Source: Lachnospiraceae bacterium
GTDB taxonomy: Bacteria; Bacillota; Clostridia; Lachnospirales; Lachnospiraceae
DNA: 64,000 nucleotides
Direction of reading: 5' to 3'
Assembly: GCA_024403415.1 (NCBI GenBank)
Contig: JAKSRY010000003.1
Location: 1-64,000, forward strand
Made by a program: the position numbers and the translations under genes. The notes beneath the pieces were generated by a model. It made no database searches. It was not told where the DNA came from and worked only from the letters and a program-made list of their open reading frames with translations. Below are positions 43,574 through 52,172 of this stretch, in pieces (the first letter of the stretch is position 1; each line of letters opens with the position of its first letter).

Positions 43574-44494
43574 CTACTCTGCAATCTCCAGTTCTCCGGA
43601 TAGAATATTCAAGCGATATACATTATTACTAAGGAAATCACTTTCAGATACTTCAGTTGCATTAACGGTTTGTACCATTTCTCTTAATGTTTCCAAATTC
43701 TCTCCTGCAGAAGTCTTGAGCAGGATAGTTTCATGCAAGGATGACGGAAGAAGTAAACACTCTCCTTCAGGGAATATTTCTAAGATAGCTTTTCTTGCAG
43801 CTTCCGTTAATACTACAGATGCACCATAAGTCATATCCTTATTGGTAAGAACATACATATGATTATCCTCTAACTCATCCGGTAAGATATCTCCTAACCT
43901 TTCCTGTAATAATCTCTTCATCACCTCAAGCATGGATTCTAACTGTACCTGCTCTTCCGTTGTTCTTTTGATTATCTCGTCATAAAGATCATCACCATTC
44001 TCAAACTGTGGTAAATACTTTTTTAAGATTTCCTCATTGATTGCGATAGTACCAGTTGATCCTATATCTGACATAACATCGGCATGGAAAGTACAAATAA
44101 GATCGGTACCTAATACCTCATGGTATACAAGGTTCTTATTAGCAATCATGGACCAGTTCTTAGCCTGATTCATAAGTCTAAGCCTTATTCTGTCAAGGAA
44201 GTTCGGAGATGATAAGAAGTTATGCATATCAGGGATATTAGGCGCAGGTAAAGCTTCGTACTGAGACAGAATGTGCTTAGCTATGCCCTCAATAGTCTCT
44301 TCGCCCTCTTCGTACCTTCTAAAGAGTTCATTGACATAGAAAACAGGCGCTACTGTTTCACCGTCTGCCTGTAGTGTCAATCCAGCCATCTTAATACCAT
44401 TAGTCTTCTGTGTCTCTGTAGGGACAACATGTAGACCAGCATTATTTGCCTCGATTGTTCGTGTTAAATGTTGCATAAAAGTTGATAGTTCCAT
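43574..44494 (-). CDS. DUF5688-family protein
   Basis: About 306 residues from the ATG at 44494 (MELSTFMQHLTRT), with GGAGAG 8 bases upstream; the frame extends to 44530 without a ribosome site. The family signature is seen as TETQKTNGIKMAGLTLQADG, then a central domain (NLVYHEVLGTDLICTFHADV) and the C-terminal NKDMTYGASVVLTEAARKAI. DUF5688 proteins are frequent on integrative elements of Lachnospiraceae and their role is unknown. First gene of the accessory operon, with a hairpin-bearing leader (44532-44577). Confidence 0.8.
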   Translation of the reverse strand: MELSTFMQHLTRTIEANNAGLHVVPTETQKTNGIKMAGLTLQADGETVAPVFYVNELFRRYEEGEETIEGIAKHILSQYEALPAPNIPDMHNFLSSPNFLDRIRLRLMNQAKNWSMIANKNLVYHEVLGTDLICTFHADVMSDIGSTGTIAINEEILKKYLPQFENGDDLYDEIIKRTTEEQVQLESMLEVMKRLLQERLGDILPDELEDNHMYVLTNKDMTYGASVVLTEAARKAILEIFPEGECLLLPSSLHETILLKTSAGENLETLREMVQTVNATEVSESDFLSNNVYRLNILSGELEIAE

Positions 44495-44531
44495 TGTTTT
44501 GCTCTCCTTTCTGTTCTTAGCAAAAAACAAG

Positions 44532-44577
44532 GAAAGGCTCCTACTTCATCTCGTAAGAGACAAAGCAGAAGCCTTTC
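44532..44577 (-). promoter_or_regulatory. Hairpin in the leader of the DUF5688 gene
   Basis: GAAAGGCT (44532-44539) pairs with AGCCTTTC (44570-44577), with an inner TCTC-GTAA-GAGA. It could be a regulatory or transcript-stabilising structure. Confidence 0.4.
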
Positions 44578-44695
44578 ACTGTACAGTGTATTAGTACCTT
44601 TTCAGGATACTATAGATATTATATATGCTTAAAAAACAAGATTTTACGGAATGAGAAATCATTGACCTCTATTACTTCACTCTTCCACTGGTAAA

Positions 44696-44734
44696 AAATA
44701 TCCCTATCACCAACTGCTGATGATAGGGATATTT
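44696..44734 (-). terminator. Terminator of the excisionase-like gene
   Basis: AAATATCCCTATCA (44696-44709) pairs perfectly with TGATAGGGATATTT (44721-44734), with a T-run on the minus strand. It begins 2 bases past the stop. Confidence 0.85.
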
Positions 44735-44736
44735 GA

Positions 44737-44922
44737 TTAAAAATTATTTCGGAGATAATCTTCCAACTGTTTTCGTTCCACTAAAATTTTCTTGCCATAG
44801 CGAACTACATCTAAATTTTCTTTAACAAGCCTTCTAATAGCCTTTTTACTGATTGGTAGATATTTTTCCTGAATTTCGGTGACGTCCACCCATCTTTTTT
44901 CTTCTACTACTGGTGCTGACAT
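44737..44922 (-). CDS. Excisionase-like HTH protein, 61 aa
   Basis: Start at the ATG at 44922 (MSAPVVEEKRW), with GGAGGA upstream; the longer open frame to 45024 is a shadow. The chain WVDVTEIQEKYLPISKKAIR then RYGKKILVERKQLEDYL is the winged-helix layout of Xis/excisionase HTH proteins (also called HTH_17): a DNA-binding helix, then a wing with basic residues. On a serine-recombinase element it could be a directionality factor or a repressor. It overlaps the 117-residue gene upstream. Confidence 0.75.
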   Translation of the reverse strand: MSAPVVEEKRWVDVTEIQEKYLPISKKAIRRLVKENLDVVRYGKKILVERKQLEDYLRNNF

Positions 44923-45199
44923 TTTCTTCCTCCATTTCTGCTTTTGTTTTGCTCTGTGTACTATTGAACAGACATGGACGATATGTGGTAAGCTCCGCCA
45001 TTGGCCCCTGACGGAGAATAGCACTTACAGCGATAGATTCTCTCTTTGTTAGTTCTGGAGATGTTGTAAAATAACTTTTATGTACATCAACTGTAGCCGC
45101 TGGTTTTACTTGCTTTACTGCCTTCGCAATATCTGTTCCGTATATAGATAAATCAATTTGATTTCTGTACCCTGCTCCGGCTAATCTAAAATGCTTCAT
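44846..45199 (-). CDS. Hypothetical protein, 117 aa, overlapping the excisionase gene
   Basis: ATG at 45199 preceded by AAGGAGG, a strong site, so the gene is probably real. Basic and mixed, with no known domain; the last ~25 residues (Ser/Arg/Lys-rich) overlap the excisionase gene in another frame and look like forced coding. It may be shorter in practice, with the overlap serving translational coupling. Confidence 0.5.
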   Translation of the reverse strand: MKHFRLAGAGYRNQIDLSIYGTDIAKAVKQVKPAATVDVHKSYFTTSPELTKRESIAVSAILRQGPMAELTTYRPCLFNSTQSKTKAEMEEENVSTSSRRKKMGGRHRNSGKISTNQ

Positions 45200-45407
45200 G
45201 ATACAAGCCTCCTTTCTGAATCATATTTAATGTATTGTTAGTTCAAAATGAGACTTTTTGTGCCGTTTTATAGCGGGTACTTCATCTATAGACTTGTTAG
45301 TAAAATAACTTTTCTTTTCCTGTTAAAATGTGCCAGCCTTAATGTACCTACAATTACCTCATTATCAACAAAAGAATATTTACTGTACAAAAAAGAAACA
45401 AAAAAAT

Positions 45408-45444
45408 AGAATAACAACGCCGCCGCAAGCGGAGTTGTTATTCT
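45408..45444 (-). terminator. Terminator of the TerY-P operon
   Basis: AGAATAACAAC pairs with GTTGTTATTCT, with an inner GCCGC-AA-GCGG. It lies 19 bases past the last gene of the long minus-strand operon and is followed by A/T-rich sequence. The ~200 bases beyond it, up to the 117-residue gene, hold no gene I can support. Confidence 0.8.
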
Positions 45445-45462
45445 ATATACACCTTATTTTGA

Positions 45463-46251
45463 TTACTTGTTTATAAAATCGTTTAGAACTTTCAATAAGC
45501 TGTTGTCATTCTCGGCATGAATTAATTTCGCAAAAACTAAAGACGGCATTCCAATTCTTCTTACCGAAAATCTACAATCAAACGATTCATTTACGTTTTC
45601 TTCATGCCCAATCTTTTTACTTATATAAAAAACCGAACCACTTATATAAAAATGAACTGAACTGAAATCTATACTTATATTTTGGCCTTCCTCTAAATCA
45701 TCTAAATATCCAAGAAAATCGCCCATTGAAACGTTTTCACCGGTTATACTTTTTTCAATCAGCGAATCATTTGCTTTAGCAATGTTACCAGATATGCTGA
45801 CAGATTTCACATAAATGTGTGTGTCTTCAAGTAATCTATCTGTTAACTTGATATTTATCTGATTTTGAGAAAATACAATCAAATCCTTGTCGGAACAAAC
45901 CAATTTCTTTACATTTCCATTAAATGATGTATTCTTCACCTCATTATATATATAATTGGGAACAGGCTCAAACCAATAAAGTTCATCGTATACAACTTCA
46001 TCTAACCTATATATGCCACGACAAATCCGAACATCATGTATAGATATTTTACCTGTTTCAAAATCCCTAATAATCACTTGCGGTTCTTTATCTGTAGGAT
46101 AAATCGTATCTATTATTCTATTATCTGATATTTTAACCCTTTTGATTGTTCGATCAGGAATTGGTTGAACTTCATAAATCACCAAAAAAGCACTGTTTTC
46201 TGGACAATCTTCAAAAAAATCACTCAAATCTCTTACCAAATATTCATTCAT
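45463..46251 (-). CDS. Hypothetical protein, 262 aa, last gene of the operon
   Basis: No family recognised. Soluble and beta-rich with regularly spaced strands (FLVIYEVQPIPDRTIKRVKI, KKLVCSDKDLIVFSQNQINI, QNISIDFSSVHFYISGSVFY), acidic, with no membrane helix. A 106-base gap separates it from the DWFRK-type gene, so it may have its own ribosome loading or promoter, but it shares orientation and the terminator with the operon. Confidence 0.65.
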   Translation of the reverse strand: MNEYLVRDLSDFFEDCPENSAFLVIYEVQPIPDRTIKRVKISDNRIIDTIYPTDKEPQVIIRDFETGKISIHDVRICRGIYRLDEVVYDELYWFEPVPNYIYNEVKNTSFNGNVKKLVCSDKDLIVFSQNQINIKLTDRLLEDTHIYVKSVSISGNIAKANDSLIEKSITGENVSMGDFLGYLDDLEEGQNISIDFSSVHFYISGSVFYISKKIGHEENVNESFDCRFSVRRIGMPSLVFAKLIHAENDNSLLKVLNDFINK

Positions 46252-46357
46252 GAGTTCAGCTCTCCTTCCTATGCACTCTCTTTCCTTTTATATTAAGTCC
46301 AATATTATTTGTAAATATAAGTTTTTTCTCAGATATCACAATTATCCTCCCTGCAAG

Positions 46358-47686
46358 TTACTTTTTCCTTTTATGAGGTCTCACGTACTCCAACTTGCCA
46401 TTGCGTCTTCGCCAATGACCACTAACGTATTCCGTTCTTCCGGTTGGTACGTAAGTACGCGGTGAATACGATGAATATGACGAACTAGAATATGATGATC
46501 CAGAGTACGATGATCCAGAGTATGAGGAATATGATGACGAAGAAGAATAACTGCTTGTAGGTCTATAATACGATGATGTATTTGTACTCGGCGTAACCGT
46601 ATTAACCTTAGGTCTACTAATAGGTGCATGATACGGTTCACTACCCTTTACAGCTATCTCATGCAATACATTAACAAATCTTTGCATAGGAGCCTTTAGG
46701 GTTCCCACAAGCACAGCTCTCTGAACATCAAGGGTCATTTCCTCTTGTTGACCTCTTGTTCTTTCAGAATCATTTCTTTTTAAGTTTATCACCGGCTTAT
46801 AAGCTGAAGATTCATAATAAGTCTCGACTGTTTCAGGCTCTTCGTGATTACCAATATAACTTAGAATCCCTGCAAATCTTTGTAACAATTCTTTCTTCTG
46901 AATTTCTTCAGAAACCGCTTGCCGCTCTGAGTTATCATTCCCATATTTTGTGCTGGTTCTTACATCAACAGGATTAGAACTACGCTTTTCATATTCCGTT
47001 TTTAGACGATCTTCTAGCAACTGACGTTGAGTTCTTTCCGCCTCTGCTAACTCTTCTGCCTTCTTTCGAGCGTTCTCCTCATCAAGCAATCTCTGTTTAA
47101 GTTGTTCAATCGTCGCCTTAACCAAGAAATCCTCACCCTGCTCAGTATTTACCGACAGTTTAGGATAGATAACATCTTTAGGCGAATTATCCTTTTCGAT
47201 TGCTTCAATAATAATTTTCTTTCCGATGAGAGCGTCAAATAATTTATTTAAGAAAAGGTACGCAATCTTTTTATCTATAAACTCTTCCTTTATAAGGTAA
47301 GCCAACATTCTCTCAAACAATATTTTTGCATCTGAAGATTCCATACCAGAAGATTCAACCAACGGTCTCAAATCATTCTTACTGCTTAATGCGATGAGCA
47401 TCTTGCTCTCCCTGGCAATATTAGGTCCCAAATCAGCCATAATATTTCTTAATCTCGTTGGATTGCTACATATACTGCTTCCGTATTTTTTCAGTGCATA
47501 TTGAAACACGCTTATTACATCTAATGGATTATATTCACTCTCACTAACAATTACCGGATCAGACGAAATAATAATCTCTTCTGTCTTTGGGAGGATAACT
47601 TCTTTATTCTCTATTTGTTCAGATACAGCGTCTTCAACAATAGTATTTGCTTTTTTCTTTTTACGAAACCAATCAAAAAAAGACAA
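46358..47686 (-). CDS. DWFRK-domain protein B with Ser/Tyr-rich tail
   Basis: About 442 residues. I set the start at TTG 47686: GGAGGG lies 6 bases upstream, and the resulting MSFFDWFRKKKK matches the MSFLDWFRKRR start of its paralog at 48889-50340. An ATG at 47710 is the alternative. Residues ~35-170 form a domain shared with the paralog (YNPLDVISVFQYALKKYG, RLRNIMADLGPNIARESKML, EEFIDKKIAY), followed by a charged coiled coil (~185-240), a linker, and a C-terminal Ser/Tyr repeat region ending YVSGHWRRRNGKLEYVRPHK. This close resembles surface or secreted motifs, but no signal peptide is seen. Function unknown. Confidence 0.75.
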   Translation of the reverse strand: MSFFDWFRKKKKANTIVEDAVSEQIENKEVILPKTEEIIISSDPVIVSESEYNPLDVISVFQYALKKYGSSICSNPTRLRNIMADLGPNIARESKMLIALSSKNDLRPLVESSGMESSDAKILFERMLAYLIKEEFIDKKIAYLFLNKLFDALIGKKIIIEAIEKDNSPKDVIYPKLSVNTEQGEDFLVKATIEQLKQRLLDEENARKKAEELAEAERTQRQLLEDRLKTEYEKRSSNPVDVRTSTKYGNDNSERQAVSEEIQKKELLQRFAGILSYIGNHEEPETVETYYESSAYKPVINLKRNDSERTRGQQEEMTLDVQRAVLVGTLKAPMQRFVNVLHEIAVKGSEPYHAPISRPKVNTVTPSTNTSSYYRPTSSYSSSSSYSSYSGSSYSGSSYSSSSYSSYSPRTYVPTGRTEYVSGHWRRRNGKLEYVRPHKRKK

Positions 47687-47735
47687 TCTATTCCCTCCAG
47701 TCCGCGCCATTTACGCATTTTCTTTTCTGAATGCC

Positions 47736-48098
47736 TTAAACATCCGCAGATGAATTTATTCCGTCACCCTCGTAATCAATCAGTTCACCCTTCGCACCGC
47801 ACCAACCGCATGTAAATACCTTCTCATCAGTATTATTGCAGTTGAGCTTACCGCATGAACCACAAACAATAAAACTCTTTGCTTTACAGTAAGGACATCC
47901 AGGATACTCTCCATCCGGATATATAGTGCCTACAATTTTTGTGCTTCCATAACCTTCTGACTTAGCTCTATCAGCACTAAGCTTAAAAGCCCAGTCATAT
48001 TTCCATCCAAGAGAAGTCTTTTCAAATCTCACTCCGTAACCCTTTTTGCCTTCACGACAATGTGCAAGGGCAACTTTTGCTTCTATTTCTGAATACAT
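47736..48098 (-). CDS. TerY-C-like zinc-ribbon protein
   Basis: 120 residues with eight Cys as CPYC, CGSCGKLNC and CGWC in the second half, i.e. a double zinc ribbon. The first half (VRFEKTSLGWKYDWAFKLSADRAKSEGYG) matches the TerY-C metal-binding domain, normally fused to the C-terminus of TerY vWA proteins. Here it is a separate gene, 30 bases after the second vWA gene, so the two probably act as a split TerY. AGGAAA precedes the ATG. Confidence 0.8.
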   Translation of the reverse strand: MYSEIEAKVALAHCREGKKGYGVRFEKTSLGWKYDWAFKLSADRAKSEGYGSTKIVGTIYPDGEYPGCPYCKAKSFIVCGSCGKLNCNNTDEKVFTCGWCGAKGELIDYEGDGINSSADV

Positions 48099-48128
48099 AG
48101 CTTTTCCTCCATTCCAATGCTCAGCCTA

Positions 48129-48869
48129 TTACCACTTACCCCAATCGTCACTGTCTGCTACAGATGTTTCTTCTTTCATTTCTGAAACGACATCCTGTAC
48201 AATGTTTGCTGAGTCTTCTTCAGGTGTCGTAACTTCATCCGCAGACTGTTTGCTGTGGCTTTGGAACTCGGATGCGCGAACACTAACTTTATGTATCATC
48301 TTCTTAAGGGTGTTCTGATCTTTCGCATCAAGAATTGCCTCTGAATTACCCGTGAAGGCTTCAAGGACACTTCTATCAGCTCCACTCTCAATATCAATAG
48401 CAATCTTAATGGCATGCTTAAACCAATTGTTTTCTTTAACCTGTGCGAGTCCCTTCTCCCAATTATCTGTAGGACCGCCATCACTGAACAAAAGAATTAC
48501 TGGCGCATAGGCACCTGTCTGAGAATTCAAAAAAGCTTTACGAGACAACTTTTTATCTAACTCAATTAATGCCGCACCAAAATCAGTAATTCCTCCAGCC
48601 TGAAGGTCTTCCCAGTTCCAATCTTCCAAACTGATTGCGCCGTTTGAGCCGGTTATCCAATAACAGCCACTTGAAAACTGCATTACAGCAATTTTGATTT
48701 CAGCATCATCATTAGCTTTTGCAATCTCTTTCAGTAAATCTCGGCATTCCTCCATAGCACCGTTGACAGTTCCTATTCTGGAACCGCTCATACTTTCTGA
48801 AGTATCAATGATATAGAATAATGTCATAACCTTTCTAGGCGACGGTGTAATCTCCTCTAAAATAGACAT
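48129..48869 (-). CDS. TerY-type vWA protein, copy 2
   Basis: 246 residues with a complete vWA (integrin-like) domain: the MIDAS residues are in DTSESMSGS (D-x-S-x-S at ~22-26), the Thr in GGITDFGAAL and the Asp in LLFSDGGPTDNW. It closely resembles the vWA at 57689 across the whole length, including VRASEFQSHSK and an acidic C-terminal tail ending DSDDWGKW. vWA proteins of the TerY-P systems are proposed phospho-targets or scaffolds of the kinase/phosphatase pair. It lies between the two DWFRK-type genes, with the zinc-ribbon gene directly after. Confidence 0.9.
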   Translation of the reverse strand: MSILEEITPSPRKVMTLFYIIDTSESMSGSRIGTVNGAMEECRDLLKEIAKANDDAEIKIAVMQFSSGCYWITGSNGAISLEDWNWEDLQAGGITDFGAALIELDKKLSRKAFLNSQTGAYAPVILLFSDGGPTDNWEKGLAQVKENNWFKHAIKIAIDIESGADRSVLEAFTGNSEAILDAKDQNTLKKMIHKVSVRASEFQSHSKQSADEVTTPEEDSANIVQDVVSEMKEETSVADSDDWGKW

Positions 48870-48888
48870 GTCCTAATGCTCCTTTCCA

Positions 48889-50340
48889 TCACTTGCTGCA
48901 CTTAGTCCACCAAGCCATTCTATAATTTGTTGCTCTTCCTGATGCAAAATCACCCGTGCAGGTAGAACCAAACTTCATTCGCGCCATTTCAATATATGGA
49001 TCTAATTTCTTTCTATCACCAACGACCCATAAACAGCCGTTGTTGTATCTTTTATCAATAACTTCAAATCCGTTATTCTCAAAGAATGCCTTCAAAGTAC
49101 GTCCATCCTTAAATCTACTGTTAGATGAGCTTGTACTCTTTGAAGTTGAACTCTTGGATGTTGTTTTCTTTACAGAAGTTGTTTTCGTTACCACTGTTAC
49201 GCTCGGATCCGAGTCACGTCTTACATGAATCCTATTAATCTGATTCCTTGATGGGCCGTTATACATGTGGAATAAATAGTCATCTGCCGGATAAGTATAA
49301 TTCTTATAGAAATCTCCATCCTTGTACAATGTGCCTCTTGCTTTTAAGCCATTTTTCCGGACAATTTCATCTATAACAAAGCAGAAATCTCCAGTCCAGT
49401 CTTCAGCAACGACAATCACGTTTCCGTCAATCTTCCCATTGTATTTATTGAAAAGAGTCTGTGCTGTAGCTCTTTCTGAATAATTGATAGAAGTTCCACT
49501 CGAAGCAGTGCTAGTTCTTAATTGCCTTATCAAGCGCTCAATATCTTCAGCAGCTTCTCGCTTCTTCTTTTCCTGCTCTATTCTCTGTGCCGCTTCTTTT
49601 CTCTCTTTTTCTCTTGCAGCCTGTTCAGCTGCTGCTTTAGCCTCTGCCGCTTTTCGAGCTCTTTCTTCCTCTTCAAGCTTTCTTTTTAATTCTTCAAGTT
49701 CCTTAGCCTTGGCCGCTTCCGCATTCTTTCTTCTGGTTTCCGCTGCTTTGGCTGCTCTTGCCTTTGCTGCTTCCTTCTTTCTTAATTCTTCAGCTTCAGC
49801 CTTTTCCTGAGCAAGAAGTTCCTCGATATATTTGTCACTTATATCTCTTCCAGATATTCCAATTAATATCTTTCTTGCAAAAGAATATGCTATCTTTTTA
49901 TCGATGAACTCTTCTTGAACCAAAAAATTCGTAGCATTATCAATCCACAAATACAAGTCTGCATCTTCCCATTTTGCAGAGCCCATTGCCTTGGAAATAT
50001 TTCCATTTTTACAGAGAATAGTCAGAAGCTTAATCTCCCTGCCAAGCATAGGAGCAAGATCGGACATTATATTTTTTAACCGATCAGGCTCTTTGGAAAT
50101 TGATTCTCCGTATTTAAGCATGGCGTATTTAAATGTACTTATGATATCGGCTGCATCATATTCTGATGGATCTATAATAACTGCCGGCGGTATAACTACC
50201 TCATCATTAATACTACTCTTTTCAAATGACTCCGGTATTTCTTCTTCCACCTTGTTGGCGCCAATACCGATTTCATTATATTTCTGTTCAATTGGTTCAT
50301 CTGCAGCTCTCCGCTTTCTAAACCAATCTAAAAAAGACAC
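48889..50340 (-). CDS. DWFRK-domain protein A with coiled coil and C-terminal WWTK domain
   Basis: 483 residues. The N-terminal domain (MSFLDWFRKRR, then YDAADIISTFKYAMLKYG and RLKNIMSDLAPMLGREIKLL, ~60-175) is paralogous to that of the 46358-47686 protein. An Ala/Glu/Lys/Arg coiled coil (~180-275) follows, then a beta-rich part (NVIVVAEDWTGDFCFVIDEI) and a Ser/Thr/Lys linker. The C-terminal ~75 residues (FFENNGFEVIDKRYNNGCLW ... RATNYRMAWWTK) resemble a small domain often found at the end of helicase- or nuclease-associated proteins; I know it by pattern only. No catalytic site is seen. Probably a scaffold. Confidence 0.75.
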   Translation of the reverse strand: MSFLDWFRKRRAADEPIEQKYNEIGIGANKVEEEIPESFEKSSINDEVVIPPAVIIDPSEYDAADIISTFKYAMLKYGESISKEPDRLKNIMSDLAPMLGREIKLLTILCKNGNISKAMGSAKWEDADLYLWIDNATNFLVQEEFIDKKIAYSFARKILIGISGRDISDKYIEELLAQEKAEAEELRKKEAAKARAAKAAETRRKNAEAAKAKELEELKRKLEEEERARKAAEAKAAAEQAAREKERKEAAQRIEQEKKKREAAEDIERLIRQLRTSTASSGTSINYSERATAQTLFNKYNGKIDGNVIVVAEDWTGDFCFVIDEIVRKNGLKARGTLYKDGDFYKNYTYPADDYLFHMYNGPSRNQINRIHVRRDSDPSVTVVTKTTSVKKTTSKSSTSKSTSSSNSRFKDGRTLKAFFENNGFEVIDKRYNNGCLWVVGDRKKLDPYIEMARMKFGSTCTGDFASGRATNYRMAWWTKCSK

Positions 50341-50345
50341 TTCTA

Positions 50346-51359
50346 TTACCTTCCTGTCATGATTAAAATATTCTGACCTTCTCGATATTGAGAATCTACT
50401 TTAATGTCTACACAGCCTCCAGCAATCACAAAATGCTTAATCACATAATCTGATGCCTTCTTTGCCATTTCCTTGATGTCACAAGAGAAGTCCAACCTTA
50501 CGTTTATCTCAAATGGCTTTTTATTTGCATGAAGCTGCAAGTATTTCTGCAGTTCATCTACATTTGCAATAACAGCCTTATTTCTTACATAATAATCAAA
50601 CTCTGCATTATCACATTTTGGAACATCCATGAGATTGTTCATCTGGTGATCCTTTTGTATCTGACTATCTGTCAATCCAACATAATCGTAATTAATTCCA
50701 GACACACTTGAATTTTCTACCGCCCATGTCAAATCCACATGACACGTCTGGCTATCACCAATATATACAATGTTCCAGGCATGAGCACCTGATACTCCTG
50801 ACGCTCCCTTCTTTTCGCCTTGGACAATAATGCAGTCTATTCCAGCTCTCTCAAGAACCATTTTGAAAGCTTTGGATATACCGTCACATACAGCTGTTTG
50901 TTTCGCAAACACCCCTAAAATGGTATGTGCATATGCCATATCTGCTGTATCCGTTGAATCCGCATGCTTAAAATCGTATTTTATATTTCTTGCCATGCAA
51001 GAATAAATGCTCAAAAAGCGTTCATATTCCGAATCGTCATTAATATCGCACTTGCTAAGTATGGCTTTTATTCCTTTTTCTATTTTAGGAGCATTCTTTT
51101 CTATTTCAGCCTTGCTCCAATAATAGTCAAGCTTCAATGCCATTTGACCCGCCTTCATCTTTGTCTGAATCTTACGATTATCCCAAAAATACAGCTCAGG
51201 ATGATCATATTCTATAGCTTTCACTATTTTATTGAGCTGTTCCATGCTGATTTGATCAAATGACACATACGGCTCATGCTTATTCAAACCGTTTTCTATT
51301 GCTCTATATACTTCTCTTTCAATACGGGAAAAGCCTTTTCTGTAATATTCATATTGCAT
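50346..51359 (-). CDS. Transglutaminase-like cysteine protease protein
   Basis: 337 residues. The N-terminal ~90 residues (YYRKGFSRIEREVYRAIENG, DHPELYFWDN) are the usual lead of clostridial transglutaminase-like proteins. The core (~95-260) has a catalytic triad pattern: Cys in AVCDGISKAFKMVLERAG, His in GAHAWNIVYIG, Asp in CHVDLTWA. No signal peptide or membrane helix is seen, so it should act in the cytosol, either on peptide bonds or as a cross-linker. It lies 5 bases from the coiled-coil scaffold gene. Confidence 0.85.
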   Translation of the reverse strand: MQYEYYRKGFSRIEREVYRAIENGLNKHEPYVSFDQISMEQLNKIVKAIEYDHPELYFWDNRKIQTKMKAGQMALKLDYYWSKAEIEKNAPKIEKGIKAILSKCDINDDSEYERFLSIYSCMARNIKYDFKHADSTDTADMAYAHTILGVFAKQTAVCDGISKAFKMVLERAGIDCIIVQGEKKGASGVSGAHAWNIVYIGDSQTCHVDLTWAVENSSVSGINYDYVGLTDSQIQKDHQMNNLMDVPKCDNAEFDYYVRNKAVIANVDELQKYLQLHANKKPFEINVRLDFSCDIKEMAKKASDYVIKHFVIAGGCVDIKVDSQYREGQNILIMTGR

Positions 51360-51373
51360 ACTCTACCTCCCGT

Positions 51374-52150
51374 TTATTTTTCCAATTTACTGCTGCCATC
51401 GCGATAATCAATAACCACGCCAGGCTGCACATTATATACAAACACATTGAATGACAATCCCTTGCCATTATCCTCCACAGACCACGCTTCCATAATTACA
51501 CCAGTCGCCACAAGATTTTTTCCATCATAAACCGGTGTAACTCTATACAGAACATGATTATTGGTCTCATCAACATAATTACGCACTGCATTTTCAAAAG
51601 GGAGCATCCCTTCCACATTAAAGAAACGTGTTCCTGTTATAAGATTCTTTTCATTATCATTTTCACCCGCAAGTTGGAATCCTATAAGATGACATCTGTT
51701 GTAAAGATAAGGTGGCTCTGAATCTACTACACCCGGATATTTCTCCTGTTTCCATCCTGAAGGCTTAATCTGCCCTATTTCACCTCTTGGCTCTGTAGGC
51801 ATCAGTTCATGACAAATATTCGCAAAAGCTACTCCACAGCGACCATAAGCATCTAAATAGGAATATTCCTCAAATACGGCTATCCCATAATCGTCAGGAT
51901 TGAAATATGGTACATTATTGTTCAATACTTCAAACACCTGACTATCGTATGTCGGAATATCGTAAGATGAAAATTCTTGGCTATTGCGTCCTGAGCCTCT
52001 TCTAAAAACATTTATGGCAGTTATTCCGACTGCAAGAATCAAAACAACTGCCACAATAGTAATCGTGATCTTATATAGCTTCAGTTGCTTCCGGTCATTA
52101 TTCTTTACATTTCCTATAAAACTCCCTTGAGGGTTTGGAATGTTTTTCAT
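51374..52150 (-). CDS. Membrane-anchored DNA/RNA non-specific endonuclease (EndA/NucA-like)
   Basis: 258 residues. A membrane helix (~28-48) follows a short basic cytoplasmic tail. The rest is an endonuclease of the EndA/NucA type: the catalytic His motif is YNRCHLIGFQLAGEND (RxH in place of DRGH) with the metal-binding Asn in EKNLITGTRFFNVEGML. By topology (positive residues before the helix) the nuclease domain should lie outside the membrane, where such enzymes degrade incoming or environmental DNA. In this operon it could be an effector that attacks DNA at the cell surface. Confidence 0.85.
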   Translation of the reverse strand: MKNIPNPQGSFIGNVKNNDRKQLKLYKITITIVAVVLILAVGITAINVFRRGSGRNSQEFSSYDIPTYDSQVFEVLNNNVPYFNPDDYGIAVFEEYSYLDAYGRCGVAFANICHELMPTEPRGEIGQIKPSGWKQEKYPGVVDSEPPYLYNRCHLIGFQLAGENDNEKNLITGTRFFNVEGMLPFENAVRNYVDETNNHVLYRVTPVYDGKNLVATGVIMEAWSVEDNGKGLSFNVFVYNVQPGVVIDYRDGSSKLEK

Positions 52151-52172
52151 CCACTCACCTCAATCAACATTT

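Noticed and set aside
46481..46560. Ser/Tyr-rich tandem repeat as a microsatellite or phase-variable tract
   Set aside because: It encodes a low-complexity protein tail with codon variation between units. Slippage-prone identical units are few, so phase variation is not supported from one sequence.
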